A stretch of DNA of 64,000 bases, taken from positions 3,286,001 to 3,350,000 of the forward strand of contig NZ_PDJG01000001.1 in assembly GCF_002564005.1 (NCBI RefSeq), given 5' to 3'. Source of the DNA: Sanguibacter antarcticus (GTDB lineage: Bacteria > Actinomycetota > Actinomycetes > Actinomycetales > Cellulomonadaceae). This document shows positions 35,544 through 43,866 of this stretch, in pieces. Made by a program: the position numbers and the translations under genes. Below the pieces are notes generated by a model, which saw only the letters and a list, made by a program, of their open reading frames with translations, did not search any database and was not told the DNA's origin. Position 1 is the stretch's first letter; every line of letters starts with the position of its first letter.

Positions 35544-36050
35544 TCAGGCTTCGGCGAGACCGTGGCCGATCGCGGCCAGCAGCTCCTCGACGGACGTGCT
35601 CCGCTCCGTCGCCGTGGCGTGCAGCACGATGCTCGCGCCCCGCAAGAAGTAGGCGAGAGCGCCGAGCGTCCGCGTCGTGTCCGAGGCGATCTCGGCGACG
35701 AGAGACGCGTCGATGACGCTCGTGCTCGTGAGGGTCAGCGACGCGTCGAGGGACTGGGCGAGGTGCAGGGCTCCGGGCAGGATCGCGAAGTCGGCGTCCG
35801 CAGAGCGCCGGCTCTCGGCGAGGGTGCCCTCCAGCGTGCCGTCGTACGCCCCGTGCCGTGCTGCGTCGGCCGCGAGCAGGTGCCAGAGGATGCGGCCCGC
35901 TGCGAGGGTGCACACGCGCTCGGCGAGGTCGAGCTCGGTGAACTCGTCCGTGTACCCGTGGTTGGAGTCCGGGAGCAGGACGTACCCGGTGAGCATCCCG
36001 AAGACGCGTCGCATGTGGTCAGCGGTGACGTTCAGGTCGAGTTCATCCAT
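35544..36050 (-). CDS. Protein of unknown function
   Basis: A 168-residue protein. I do not recognise it. It is soluble, predicted mainly helical, with a central hydrophobic strand-helix region (ASIVLHATATERSTSVEELLAAIG at the end). It has no transmembrane segment and no obvious motif. On the minus strand GATACT lies six bases before ATG 36050, a possible leaderless -10 box. It lies 24 bases downstream of the malic enzyme gene on the same strand, so cotranscription is possible. Confidence 0.55.
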   Translation of the reverse strand: MDELDLNVTADHMRRVFGMLTGYVLLPDSNHGYTDEFTELDLAERVCTLAAGRILWHLLAADAARHGAYDGTLEGTLAESRRSADADFAILPGALHLAQSLDASLTLTSTSVIDASLVAEIASDTTRTLGALAYFLRGASIVLHATATERSTSVEELLAAIGHGLAEA

Positions 36051-36074
36051 GGTCCGAGTATCCCGTCTGCGGGC

Positions 36075-37472
36075 TCAGGAGGGTGCACCCGCTCGCGCGG
36101 CGGCCTCGACAGCGGCCGCGACGACCGTGGTGACCTGCGGGTTGAACACGCTCGGGATGATGTACGTCGGGTTGAGCTCGTCCTCGTGGATGACGGACGC
36201 GAGGGCCTGCGCGGCTGCGAGCAGGAGCGTGTCGGTCACCCGGTGGGACTGGGCGTCGAGCAGACCGCGGAACACGCCGGGGAAGGCGAGGACGTTGTTG
36301 ATCTGGTTGGCGAAGTCGCTGCGCCCCGTGCCGACGACCATCGCGTGCTGGGCCGCGTCGACCGGATCGACCTCCGGGCGAGGGTTCGCGAGCGCGAAGA
36401 CGATCGACCGGTCAGCCATCGTGGCGACGTCGTCGGCCGTGATGACGTCCGGTGCGGAGACCCCGATGAACACGTCGGCGTCGGCGAGCGCGGCACGCAG
36501 CGTCCCCGTCAGGCCGCGCGGGTTCGTGTGCTCGGCGATCCAGCGCAAGGACGGGTCGAGGCCGGGACGCTCGATGCTGACGACGCCGGCGATGTCCGCG
36601 ACGACGACGTCCTCGGCACCTGCGGCCAGCAGCAGCTTGAGCACGGCGGTGCCTGCCGCGCCGGCGCCCGACAAGACGATCCGTACGGTGCGCAGGTCCT
36701 TGCCGACGACCTTGAGCGCGTTGGTCAGGGCCGCCAGCGTGACGATCGCCGTGCCGTGCTGGTCGTCGTGGAAGACCGGGATGTCGAGCATGTCTCGCAG
36801 GCGACGCTCCACCTCGAAGCAGCGCGGTGCGGAGATGTCTTCGAGGTTGATCCCGGCGAAGACCGGGGCGATCGCCCGGACGGTCGCGACGATCTCGTCG
36901 ACGTCGGTGGTGTCCAGGGCGATGGGGAACGCGTCGATGTCGGCGAAGCGCTTGAAGAGCGCGGCCTTGCCCTCCATGACGGGCAGCGACGCGAGCGGGC
37001 CGATGTTTCCGAGCCCGAGGACGGCGGTGCCGTCCGTGACCACGGCGATGGTGTTGCGCTTGATCGTGAGGCGGCGGGCGTCGTCGGGGTTCGCGGCGAT
37101 GGCCTCGCAGACGCGGGCGACTCCCGGCGTGTAGATCATCGAGAGGTCGTCGCGGTTGCGGATGGGGACCTTCGACTCGATCTTCAGCTTGCCGCCGAGG
37201 TGGAGGAGGAAGGTGCGGTCGCTCACCGGGCCGACGGTGACGCCGGCCAGCCCGCGCAGCCCGTCGACGATCGTGGCGGCGTGCTCGTCGCCGCGCGTGG
37301 CGCACGTGACGTCGACGGTGATGCGCTCGTGCTCGGACGCGGTGACGTCGAGGGCGGTGACGATCCCGCCGGTCGTCTCGATGAGCGTGGTCAGCTCGCT
37401 GACGGCGGTGGGTCGGGCCTCGACCTCGAGGCGGACGGTGATCGAGGAGGACACGCTCGGCGTTGAGCTCAT
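36075..37472 (-). CDS. NAD(P)-dependent malic enzyme with N-terminal ACT domain
   Basis: A 465-residue enzyme that oxidatively decarboxylates malate to pyruvate. Residues 8-85 are an ACT-like regulatory domain (SITVRLEVEARPTAVSELTTLIE). The malic domain follows with KIESKVPIRNRDDLSMIYTPG, the conserved TDGTAVLGLGNIGP, and metal-binding acidic residues in GINLEDISAPRCFEVER and FHDDQHGTA. The NAD-binding domain has LSGAGAAGTAVLKLL. The ACT domain suggests allosteric control by an amino acid or related ligand. Start ATG 37472 with a leaderless-type box. Confidence 0.94.
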   Translation of the reverse strand: MSSTPSVSSSITVRLEVEARPTAVSELTTLIETTGGIVTALDVTASEHERITVDVTCATRGDEHAATIVDGLRGLAGVTVGPVSDRTFLLHLGGKLKIESKVPIRNRDDLSMIYTPGVARVCEAIAANPDDARRLTIKRNTIAVVTDGTAVLGLGNIGPLASLPVMEGKAALFKRFADIDAFPIALDTTDVDEIVATVRAIAPVFAGINLEDISAPRCFEVERRLRDMLDIPVFHDDQHGTAIVTLAALTNALKVVGKDLRTVRIVLSGAGAAGTAVLKLLLAAGAEDVVVADIAGVVSIERPGLDPSLRWIAEHTNPRGLTGTLRAALADADVFIGVSAPDVITADDVATMADRSIVFALANPRPEVDPVDAAQHAMVVGTGRSDFANQINNVLAFPGVFRGLLDAQSHRVTDTLLLAAAQALASVIHEDELNPTYIIPSVFNPQVTTVVAAAVEAAARAGAPS

Positions 37473-37478
37473 GCCGTC

Positions 37479-37484
37479 ACCCTA
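37479..37484 (-). promoter_or_regulatory. Leaderless-type -10 box of the malic enzyme gene
   Basis: TAGGGT on the minus strand, followed by six bases and ATG 37472. No Shine-Dalgarno sequence is present in the gap. Confidence 0.5.
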
Positions 37485-37564
37485 TCGCCGCGGCAGGTGC
37501 GCTGCGGGGAGGTGGTCTGCCGGTGAGGCGGTCTGCCGGTGCAGGACCAGCGGGGGCGAACGTG

Positions 37565-37594
37565 CTGACGGCGCCCCGTGCGGGACGCCGTCAG
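37565..37594. terminator. Hairpin terminator upstream of the malic enzyme gene
   Basis: A 9-bp perfect stem extended by a G-T wobble and three more pairs, with a 4-base loop (37565-37594). It ends minus-strand transcription from the amylase/HAD-IB side and overlaps the stop codon of the small ORF at 37591. Confidence 0.75.
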
Positions 37595-37722
37595 GTGAGC
37601 TGGAGCGACCGGGTATCAAGCGTGCAGGTAGTTTGCTGCAACGGGTCTAGCCCGGTCAACAAGTCCGTGACGTGGACTGTTCGCGCGTGGGTTCCGGTCG
37701 CTCTGTGCTGTTGTGTCTTCAT
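37591..37722 (-). CDS. Candidate 43-residue small protein or RNA between HAD-IB and malic enzyme
   Basis: The 315-base gap between the malic enzyme and HAD-IB genes is AT-richer than the rest. It contains a minus-strand ORF of 43 codons starting at ATG 37722, with AAGG nine bases upstream and its stop inside the terminator stem. The peptide is rich in Thr, Gln and His (starts MKTQQHRATG, ends LDTRSLQLT). Rare codons for such a genome (AGA, CTA, ACT, CTT) appear, so it may be untranslated, a leader peptide, or a small RNA instead. I do not recognise it. Confidence 0.3.
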   Translation of the reverse strand: MKTQQHRATGTHARTVHVTDLLTGLDPLQQTTCTLDTRSLQLT

Positions 37723-37787
37723 TTCTACGCCTTCGCGGGCGCTGTGTGAAGACCTTGCAGGCTCTCGGAGCGGGTGAAGCGTGATCG

Positions 37788-38591
37788 TCAGGTGGTCGTG
37801 CGTGCGGCCCGCCAGGCTCGCCACGCGAGGAGGCCGCCGACGACGAGCGCGACACCGCCGACGATCGCGAGCGCTGACCTGGTGCGGGACACCCTGCTGA
37901 GCGCGACGGGACGGTCGAAGGTGAGGATCCCCCAGCCCTTCTCGCCCGCGAGACGCCGGAGCGTCCGGTCAGGGTTCACCGCGAACCCGTGCCCGACGAC
38001 GCCGAGCATCGGTGCGTCGGTGATGGAGTCGGAGTAGGCGAAGGACCTGTCGAGGTCGTATCCGCGCTCGGTGGCGAGGGCGACGATGGCCTCGGCCTTG
38101 TGCTCGCCGTAGGCGTAGAAGTCGATGAGCCCCGTGTAGAGCCCGTCGGCGACCTGCATGTGCGAGGCGATGGCGTGGTCGGCGCCGAGCACCGCGGCGA
38201 TCGGCTCGACGAGCTCGGAGCCGGAGGCGGAGACGATGACGACGTCGCGCCCGCAGGCGTGGTGCCACGCGATGAGCTCGACCGCCTCGGAGTAGACGTA
38301 CGGGTCGATGTACTGGTGGAGGGTCTCGGCGACGATCGCGGAGACCTGGTCCACGGGCCAGCCGGTGACCATCGAGCTGAGGTGGGCGCGCATGCGCTCG
38401 GTCTGGTCGGCGTCTGCGCTGCCGACCATGTAGAGGAAGTGCGCGTAGGCGCTGCGCAGCACCGCGCCCCGGCTGATGAGGCCGCCCGCATAGAACGGTC
38501 GGGAGAAGGCTGCAGCGGACGATGTCGCGATGATCGTCTTGTCCAGGTCGAAGAACGCGGCCGTGGGGCTGTGTGCCGGGTCGTGGTTCAC
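37788..38591 (-). CDS. HAD-IB family phosphatase with C-terminal membrane helix
   Basis: A 267-residue protein. Motif I is FFDLDKTII, motif II is VIVSASGSELV, and motif IV is FAYSDSITDAPML; the helical cap is of the SerB-like IB type. A hydrophobic segment close to the end (RSALAIVGGVALVVGGLLAW) would tether it to the membrane. It belongs to the HAD-IB group encoded next to actinobacterial CpaE-like/Tad genes (Rv3661 type). Substrate unknown. GTG 38591 overlaps the stop of the GH13 gene, so both are in one operon, divergent from the Tad operon. Confidence 0.88.
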   Translation of the reverse strand: MNHDPAHSPTAAFFDLDKTIIATSSAAAFSRPFYAGGLISRGAVLRSAYAHFLYMVGSADADQTERMRAHLSSMVTGWPVDQVSAIVAETLHQYIDPYVYSEAVELIAWHHACGRDVVIVSASGSELVEPIAAVLGADHAIASHMQVADGLYTGLIDFYAYGEHKAEAIVALATERGYDLDRSFAYSDSITDAPMLGVVGHGFAVNPDRTLRRLAGEKGWGILTFDRPVALSRVSRTRSALAIVGGVALVVGGLLAWRAWRAARTTT

Positions 38592-39937
38592 GCGTCGAGC
38601 CTAGCCCGCGCGTCCCTGTCGAGGACGGCCCAGCCGTGGGGCGGCAGGACGACCGAGCCGCTGCCGCCCTGGGGGTCGCCGTCCGGCACCGCGCCGTCGC
38701 CCGCGAGGAGCGTGCACGGTGCGGGGAGCAGGACCGTGGTCGGGTCGTCGGACGTGCTCAGCGCGGTGACCACGGCGTCCGTCCCCGCACGGGACGACGA
38801 CGTGTAGACGAGCAGCGTGTTCGTCACGGAGAGCACCTCGGTCCGGGCCGTGTGCAGCCACGCGTGACGCCGGCGCAGCCCGACGAGCTCCTGGTGGAGC
38901 CGGAAGACAGGGGAGGCCCCTGGGTCGAGCGCAGCCGGGTCGGCGGGGAACGCCGGGCGGATCGCGTCGTCGCCCCCGGCGCGATCCTCCTTGATGCCCT
39001 CGAAGCCGAGCTCGTCGCCGGCGTAGACGCACGGGGTGCCGGCGACGGTGAGCAGGACGGCGAGAGCGTGCGGGAGGTGGCGGGGGTCGTCGAGCCGGCT
39101 CGCGATCCGGGTGACGTCGTGGTTGCCGAGGAACGTCAGGGGGACGAACTCGTCGCAGAACGCTGCATGGCGACCGAGCGCGTGCGCCAGCTCGTAGGCG
39201 TTCGTGTCGTTGAGCGAGCTCCACACGGCCTTCCACAGCTCGTACTGGGTGACGGAGTCCATCCCTGATGCGTGCACGATGCCGGTGTAGTCGCCGTGGA
39301 TGACCTCGCCGACGACGTAGACGTCCGGATGTGCTGCGCGCACCCGCGCGAGGACGGGGGCCCAGAAGGCCGGCGGCACGGCGTAGGCCGCGTCGAGGCG
39401 CCACCCGTCGGCGCCGCGCTCGAGCCAGTACTCCATGACGGACGCGACGTGGTCGGCGACCGCGGGGTTGTCGTGGTCGAGGGTGACGAGCGCGGAGTGG
39501 CCCTCGAAGTCGTCGTGCTCGACGGGGCCTCCGTCGGCGGGCCACCGGAGGTGGAACCATGCGGCGGCCGGGGATCCCGGTCCGTCGGCGAGGGCGGTGG
39601 CGAACTGCGCGAAGCCTTGCCCGACGTGGTTGAAGACGCCGTCGAGCACGACCCGCAGGCCGCGGGCGTGCGCGGCGTCGAAGAACGCCACGAGGTCGCT
39701 CTCGTCTCCGAGGCGCGCGTCGACCTGGAAGTGGTCGACGGTGTCGTACCCGTGGGTCGACGACGCGAAGACGGGCCCGAGCATCACGGCGGACGCGCCG
39801 AGGTCCACCGCGTGGTCGAGCCAGGGGTGGAGGCCCGCGAGCCGGTGGTGGATCCCGTCGTCGACCGCAGACTTCTCTGCCCCGAGGAAGCCGAGCGGGT
39901 AGACGTGCCACATGATTGCGTGCTCGATCCACGTCAC
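38588..39937 (-). CDS. GH13 alpha-amylase-family glycosidase
   Basis: A 449-residue cytoplasmic enzyme; no signal peptide. Start GTG 39937 gives an N terminus (MTWIEHAIMWHVYPLGFLG) that begins directly at the barrel. Catalytic residues are in place: nucleophile Asp182 (GWRLDAAY), acid/base Glu211 (VVGEVIHGD) and Asp274 (FLGNHD); DGVFNHVG is the conserved region I. It should act on alpha-glucans or maltodextrins, with precise specificity unknown. It overlaps the HAD-IB gene by 4 bases. A GH13 gene between HAD-IB and the CpaE-like gene is not part of the usual neighbourhood. Confidence 0.9.
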   Translation of the reverse strand: MTWIEHAIMWHVYPLGFLGAEKSAVDDGIHHRLAGLHPWLDHAVDLGASAVMLGPVFASSTHGYDTVDHFQVDARLGDESDLVAFFDAAHARGLRVVLDGVFNHVGQGFAQFATALADGPGSPAAAWFHLRWPADGGPVEHDDFEGHSALVTLDHDNPAVADHVASVMEYWLERGADGWRLDAAYAVPPAFWAPVLARVRAAHPDVYVVGEVIHGDYTGIVHASGMDSVTQYELWKAVWSSLNDTNAYELAHALGRHAAFCDEFVPLTFLGNHDVTRIASRLDDPRHLPHALAVLLTVAGTPCVYAGDELGFEGIKEDRAGGDDAIRPAFPADPAALDPGASPVFRLHQELVGLRRRHAWLHTARTEVLSVTNTLLVYTSSSRAGTDAVVTALSTSDDPTTVLLPAPCTLLAGDGAVPDGDPQGGSGSVVLPPHGWAVLDRDARARLDA

Positions 39938-39984
39938 GAAGACGCCCCTCTCATCGGTTCGTCGGACGTGCTCGACACTACTGG

Positions 39985-40022
39985 TCATCCACAGGGCGGG
40001 CAGCCCCGCTCCTCCTCCACAG
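39985..40022. promoter_or_regulatory. TCCACAG pair between the amylase and Tad operons
   Basis: TCCACAGG (39988-39995, within TCATCCACA) and TCCACAG (40016-40022) lie 28 bases apart, start to start, in the 135-base divergent gap. The second ends 50 bases before the CpaE-like start. They match the core of the 19-base motif at 23233 and 48069. They also resemble imperfect DnaA boxes. Confidence 0.4.
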
Positions 40023-40072
40023 CCGTGCGGAGACGGAGCCAGGCGGCGTCTCGCAGCGGGCACCCTCGGCTC

Positions 40073-40930
40073 ATGCTCGGACACTCAGGAGAAGACCACG
40101 ACGCGACGGTCGTCGGCGTCATCGGTGCGCGCGGCGGCACGGGGGCGTCGGTGCTCGCCGCCGCGATCGCCCGTGTCGCCGCCGCAGGAGGCGCACAGAC
40201 CGCCCTCGTCGACGCAGACCTCACCGGCGGGGGACTCGACGTCCTGCTCGGCATCGAGGACGAGGGAGGCCTGCGCTGGCCCGACCTCCACGCCGCGCGC
40301 GGCGAGGTCGGTGGAGACGAGCTCGCCGCGCTGCTGCCGGCCTGGCGGGGCGCACGCGTGCTCAGCGCCGACCGACGACGTCCCGAAGGCCTGGTCGGCG
40401 ACGCGCCGGCAGACGTGGTGCGTGCGCTCGCTCGTGCGCACGAGGTCGTCGTCGTCGACCTCTGTCGCCACGACCTCGCACGTCACGGCACTGCCCACCT
40501 CGATCCTGCCCGCCGTGACGGCGGGTCTGACGACGGTGCCGGTCAGGCGGTCGGGCTCGCGGTGGCTGCTCGCTGCACCGTGATCGTCGTCGTCGCGACC
40601 CGTGACCTCGGGTCTGTTGCCGGAGCGCTCGCCCTCCGCGGCGCGGTCGAGCTGGTGGCACCGGGCGCGCCTGTCGGCATGGTGGTCCGTGGTCCCGCGG
40701 TCGGCGGGCTCACCGCCCACGACGTCGCCGGGGCTGCAGGACTGGACCTCTGGGCCGAGATCCGCAGCGACCCGGCGCTCCCAGGGGCGCTGGAGCGCGG
40801 CGAGGGGCCCGCCGCACGCGTGCGCCGTGGCCGACGCGGCGACCTCGGGCGATCTGCCGGCGTCATCCTCGACCATGCGCGGGCCGTCCGGCGTGCATCG
40901 TCCGACCCGACGACCCGGAGACGACGATGA
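40073..40930 (+). CDS. CpaE/TadZ-like (Ssd-type) ParA-family protein of the Tad locus
   Basis: A 285-residue protein starting at ATG 40073. The deviant Walker A is GARGGTGAS: the two lysines of the normal MinD/ParA motif are replaced by Arg and Ala. LVDADLTGGGLDVLLG and VVVDLCR follow as the other nucleotide-site regions. It matches the 'helicase/secretion neighborhood CpaE-like' group (mycobacterial Ssd, Rv3660c), but is shorter and lacks their N-terminal receiver-like region. Such proteins position Tad machinery at the membrane. It overlaps tadA by 4 bases and is the first gene of the operon. Confidence 0.87.
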   Translation: MLGHSGEDHDATVVGVIGARGGTGASVLAAAIARVAAAGGAQTALVDADLTGGGLDVLLGIEDEGGLRWPDLHAARGEVGGDELAALLPAWRGARVLSADRRRPEGLVGDAPADVVRALARAHEVVVVDLCRHDLARHGTAHLDPARRDGGSDDGAGQAVGLAVAARCTVIVVVATRDLGSVAGALALRGAVELVAPGAPVGMVVRGPAVGGLTAHDVAGAAGLDLWAEIRSDPALPGALERGEGPAARVRRGRRGDLGRSAGVILDHARAVRRASSDPTTRRRR

Positions 40931-42093
40931 CCGACCAGCGCCTCGTCGCCGGTGTCCGTGAACGCCTCTCTCGCCTGGGCGGACGTCCCACCCACGAGCA
41001 GGTCGTCGACGCCCTGCGCGCCGGGGACGTCGTCCTCGGCAGCACGGCGCTCGACGAGATGGTGCGCGAGGTCCGCGCCGAGCTCCTCGGCGCCGGCCCG
41101 CTGCAACGGTTCCTCGACGACGCGTCCGTCACGGACGTCCTCGTCAATTCGCCGACAGAGGTCTGGGTCGACGCGGGACGAGGGCTGCACCTCACCGGCG
41201 TCACCCTCGAGAACCACGCCGCGGTGCGCGACCTCGCCGTGCGCCTCGCCGCCGCCGGCGGGCAACGGCTCGACGACTCGAGCCCGACCGTCGACGCGAG
41301 GCTGCCCGACGGCACCCGGCTCCACGCCGTGCTCGCCCCGATCTGCACCGACGGCGCCGTCATCTCCCTGCGCGTCCTGCGGAGCCAGTCCTTCACGCTC
41401 GACGAGCTCGTCGACGCATGGATGATCCCGCCCACCTGGGAACCGGTGCTCCGAGCGATCGTCACCCAGCGCGCCAGCTTCCTCGTCAGCGGAGCGACCG
41501 GCACCGGGAAGACGACCCTGCTCGCCGCGCTCCTGTCCGTCGTCGACCCCGCCGAACGGATCGTCACCATCGAAGAAGCACGCGAGCTCGCACCCACCCA
41601 CCCCCACGTGGTGCCGCTCGCCGTGCGACGCGCGAACGTCGAAGGCACCGGAGCCGTCGACCTCGCCGACCTCGTCCGCAACGCGCTCCGCATGCGACCC
41701 GACCGGATCGTCCTCGGCGAGTGCCGCGGGGCCGAGGTCCGCGACGTCCTCACCGCCCTCAACACCGGCCACGCTGGAGGGTGCGCCACGATCCACGCCA
41801 ACACCGCCGCCGACGTCCCGGCACGGCTCGAGGCGCTCGCCGCGCTCGCGGGCATGAGCCGCGAGAGCCTCGCGGCACAGGCGCTCAGCGCGCTCGACGC
41901 CGTCATCCACCTGCGCCGTGTCGCCTCGCCAGACGGGGAACGGCGCCGGTTCGTCGGGGAGATCGGGGTCGTGCGGCGCAGCAGCGGCGGAGAGCTCGTC
42001 GTCCGCCCTGCGCTCACGTGGAACGGCGTCGGTGCGCCGGGCGAGCACGCGGACTGGCCGGCCCTCGCTGAGCGGCTGGGAGCCTCAGGATGA
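40927..42093 (+). CDS. tadA: Tad secretion ATPase TadA/CpaF
   Basis: A 388-residue hexameric ATPase of the type II/IV secretion family that drives pilus assembly. Walker A is GATGTGKTT, the Asp box region is IVTIEEARELAP, Walker B is MRPDRIVLGECRG, and the His box is GGCATIHANTAADVPARLEAL. It belongs to the actinobacterial 'helicase/secretion neighborhood ATPase' group. Both ends overlap neighbouring genes by 4 bases. Confidence 0.95.
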   Translation: MTDQRLVAGVRERLSRLGGRPTHEQVVDALRAGDVVLGSTALDEMVREVRAELLGAGPLQRFLDDASVTDVLVNSPTEVWVDAGRGLHLTGVTLENHAAVRDLAVRLAAAGGQRLDDSSPTVDARLPDGTRLHAVLAPICTDGAVISLRVLRSQSFTLDELVDAWMIPPTWEPVLRAIVTQRASFLVSGATGTGKTTLLAALLSVVDPAERIVTIEEARELAPTHPHVVPLAVRRANVEGTGAVDLADLVRNALRMRPDRIVLGECRGAEVRDVLTALNTGHAGGCATIHANTAADVPARLEALAALAGMSRESLAAQALSALDAVIHLRRVASPDGERRRFVGEIGVVRRSSGGELVVRPALTWNGVGAPGEHADWPALAERLGASG

Positions 42094-42833
42094 GCCCGCA
42101 CGGGATGGGGACAGCGCTCGAGACCGTCTCTGCCGGGTCGGTCCTCGTCGGCGCGCTCGTCGGGATCGCGGTGCTCGTCGGAGCCGGACCGGTCGGGCGA
42201 CCGGTCGCTGGTGTCGCCGCGCAGGCGGCCCCGCACCGCAGGCCGGGCACGGTCACGGCCCTCGTCGCGGCCCTCGGGCGACGGCTCCCGTTCGTCGCCG
42301 CACGGGGTGGGCAGACGACCTCGATGGCGATGGTCGTGACCCAGGTCGCCGGGCTCCTGCGCAGCGGGCTCGCGCCCAACCGCGCCTGGCCCATGGTCGG
42401 GGGTGTCCGCGCCGACCTCCACGGGATCCCCGACGCGGCCGACCTCGCCGCTCTCGTCGGCGGGACGGACGACGAGCAGGCTGCTCGGCAGGCCGCTGCC
42501 GTGGTTGCAGCGTGCCGGCTCGCCGCGGTGGTGGGCGCGTCGCTCGCTCCTGTCCTCGAGTCTGTCGTCGCGACCCTCACCGCGGCTGCCGAGGCGGAGT
42601 CCGAGCGGTCCGCCGCGCTCGCCGGACCGCAGACGACCGCGCGGGTGCTCCTCTGGCTGCCCCTCGTCGGAGCCGCGCTCGGGACCGCGCTGGGCGCCGA
42701 CCTGCCGGGGCTGCTCCTCGGCGGGGGCGTCGGCGCGGTCGTGCTCGTCGCCGGGACCGCTCTGCTGCTCGTGGGACGCACGTGGACGCGACGGCTCGTC
42801 GCCGGTGCCCGGCGTGCCGGGAGCCCGTCGTGA
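42090..42833 (+). CDS. tadB: Tad inner-membrane protein TadB
   Basis: A 247-residue membrane protein with an N-terminal hydrophobic helix (VLVGALVGIAVLVGAG) and two C-terminal helices. The T2SSF/GspF-like core (AMVVTQVAGLLRSGLAPNRAW) lies between. It should form the membrane platform with TadC. Start ATG 42090; 4-base overlaps on both sides. Confidence 0.85.
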   Translation: MSPHGMGTALETVSAGSVLVGALVGIAVLVGAGPVGRPVAGVAAQAAPHRRPGTVTALVAALGRRLPFVAARGGQTTSMAMVVTQVAGLLRSGLAPNRAWPMVGGVRADLHGIPDAADLAALVGGTDDEQAARQAAAVVAACRLAAVVGASLAPVLESVVATLTAAAEAESERSAALAGPQTTARVLLWLPLVGAALGTALGADLPGLLLGGGVGAVVLVAGTALLLVGRTWTRRLVAGARRAGSPS

Positions 42834-43447
42834 ACGAGGCGCTCCTCGCGGGCCTGACGTCGTCCACCGTGCACGCGGGGCTCCTCGTGACGCTCCTCGC
42901 CCGGGTCGCTGTCCTCCCGTGGTCGTCGGCGCGGCGCTGGTCAGTCGACCGGTCGCGCCCCCGGCTGCACCGACGGCGCCGGGGCTCTGGAGCGCCGGTG
43001 GCGGACGGTGCGCCGGTGCGCGTCGAGCTCACGGTGGTCCTCGACCTGCTCTCTGCAGCGCTCGGTTCCGGCGCCGGGCTGCCGCGTGCGCTCGAGGCCA
43101 CCGGGGACGCGCTCGGCGGGCCTGATCGGGCGGTCCTGCGCGGTGCGGCGTCGGCGCTGCTCCTCGGCGCGTCCTGGGACGCGGCGTGGGCCGGGAGCGG
43201 CGAACGGTTCGCACACGTCGCGGACGCCCTGCAGCCAGCCTGGGCGCACGGTGCTGCCCCGCGGGACGCGCTGCGCTTGGCCGGTGTGCGCATCGACCAG
43301 GACGCCCGGACCCGCGCCCGCACCGCCGCCGCGCGTCTCGGGGTCCACCTCGTGCTGCCGCTCGGGGTCTGCTTCCTTCCCGCGTTCGTGCTCATCGGTC
43401 TCGTCCCGGTCCTCGTGTCTCTCGGAGCGGGGGTGCTCGGACCATGA
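42830..43447 (+). CDS. tadC: Tad inner-membrane protein TadC
   Basis: A 205-residue protein. Start GTG 42830 overlaps the tadB stop. After an N-terminal hydrophobic stretch and an Arg-rich loop, the T2SSF-like core is VVLDLLSAALGSGAGLPRALEATGDAL. One or two membrane helices close the protein (LVLPLGVCFLPAFVLIGLVPVLVSL). It is somewhat short compared with proteobacterial TadC, as usual in Actinobacteria. Confidence 0.83.
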   Translation: MNEALLAGLTSSTVHAGLLVTLLARVAVLPWSSARRWSVDRSRPRLHRRRRGSGAPVADGAPVRVELTVVLDLLSAALGSGAGLPRALEATGDALGGPDRAVLRGAASALLLGASWDAAWAGSGERFAHVADALQPAWAHGAAPRDALRLAGVRIDQDARTRARTAAARLGVHLVLPLGVCFLPAFVLIGLVPVLVSLGAGVLGP

Positions 43448-43594
43448 CGTCGAGCGCGACGTCGTCCACAGGGCCGCCCTGCAGGTGCCGCTCCCCACCG
43501 AGGCCCAGGCCTGCCTCGACGAACGCGTCGAGCGCAGCACGCTCACAGGACTCGCCCGACCGGGCGGGCAGCACACCCGATCGAGAGGAACCTC

Positions 43595-43864
43595 ATGACC
43601 ACCACGACTACGCACCCCCGACCCTCTACGTCGCTGCCGGCACGATCGCTGTCGGCACGCGTCCGACCATGGGTCACCGGACGTGTGCGCACCGTGCGCG
43701 CCATGATCCTGGCCCGCCAGGACGACGGCATGGCGACGGCCGAGTACGCCATCGCGACCATCGCGGCCGTCGGCTTCGCCGGGCTGCTCATCACCGTCCT
43801 CAAGAGCGCGACGGTCAAGGGCCTGCTCACCGGGCTCATCACCAGCGCACTGAGCATCGGCTGA
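43595..43864 (+). CDS. DUF4244 Flp-type pilin
   Basis: An 89-residue prepilin. A long basic leader (residues 1-45) ends in DDG, and the predicted prepilin-peptidase cut before MATAEYAIA puts Glu at +5 and Tyr at +6, the Flp signature. A single hydrophobic helix (IATIAAVGFAGLLITVL) follows. This is the DUF4244 group found downstream of actinobacterial tadC (Rv3656c type). GAGAGGAA precedes the ATG at 43595. The 147-base gap before it has another TCCACAGG (43465-43472) and may hold a promoter, which would let the pilin be made at a higher level than the machinery. Confidence 0.9.
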   Translation: MTTTTTHPRPSTSLPARSLSARVRPWVTGRVRTVRAMILARQDDGMATAEYAIATIAAVGFAGLLITVLKSATVKGLLTGLITSALSIG

Positions 43865-43866
43865 CG

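Noticed and set aside
39985..40022. Possible replication origin because of DnaA-like boxes
   Set aside because: Only two imperfect boxes are present, and no dnaA, dnaN, gyr or parAB genes lie nearby.
43444..43594. Possible extra small gene between tadC and the pilin gene
   Set aside because: The frame opened by ATG 43444 has poor composition, no ribosome-binding site of its own and runs through the pilin gene; better seen as a regulatory gap.
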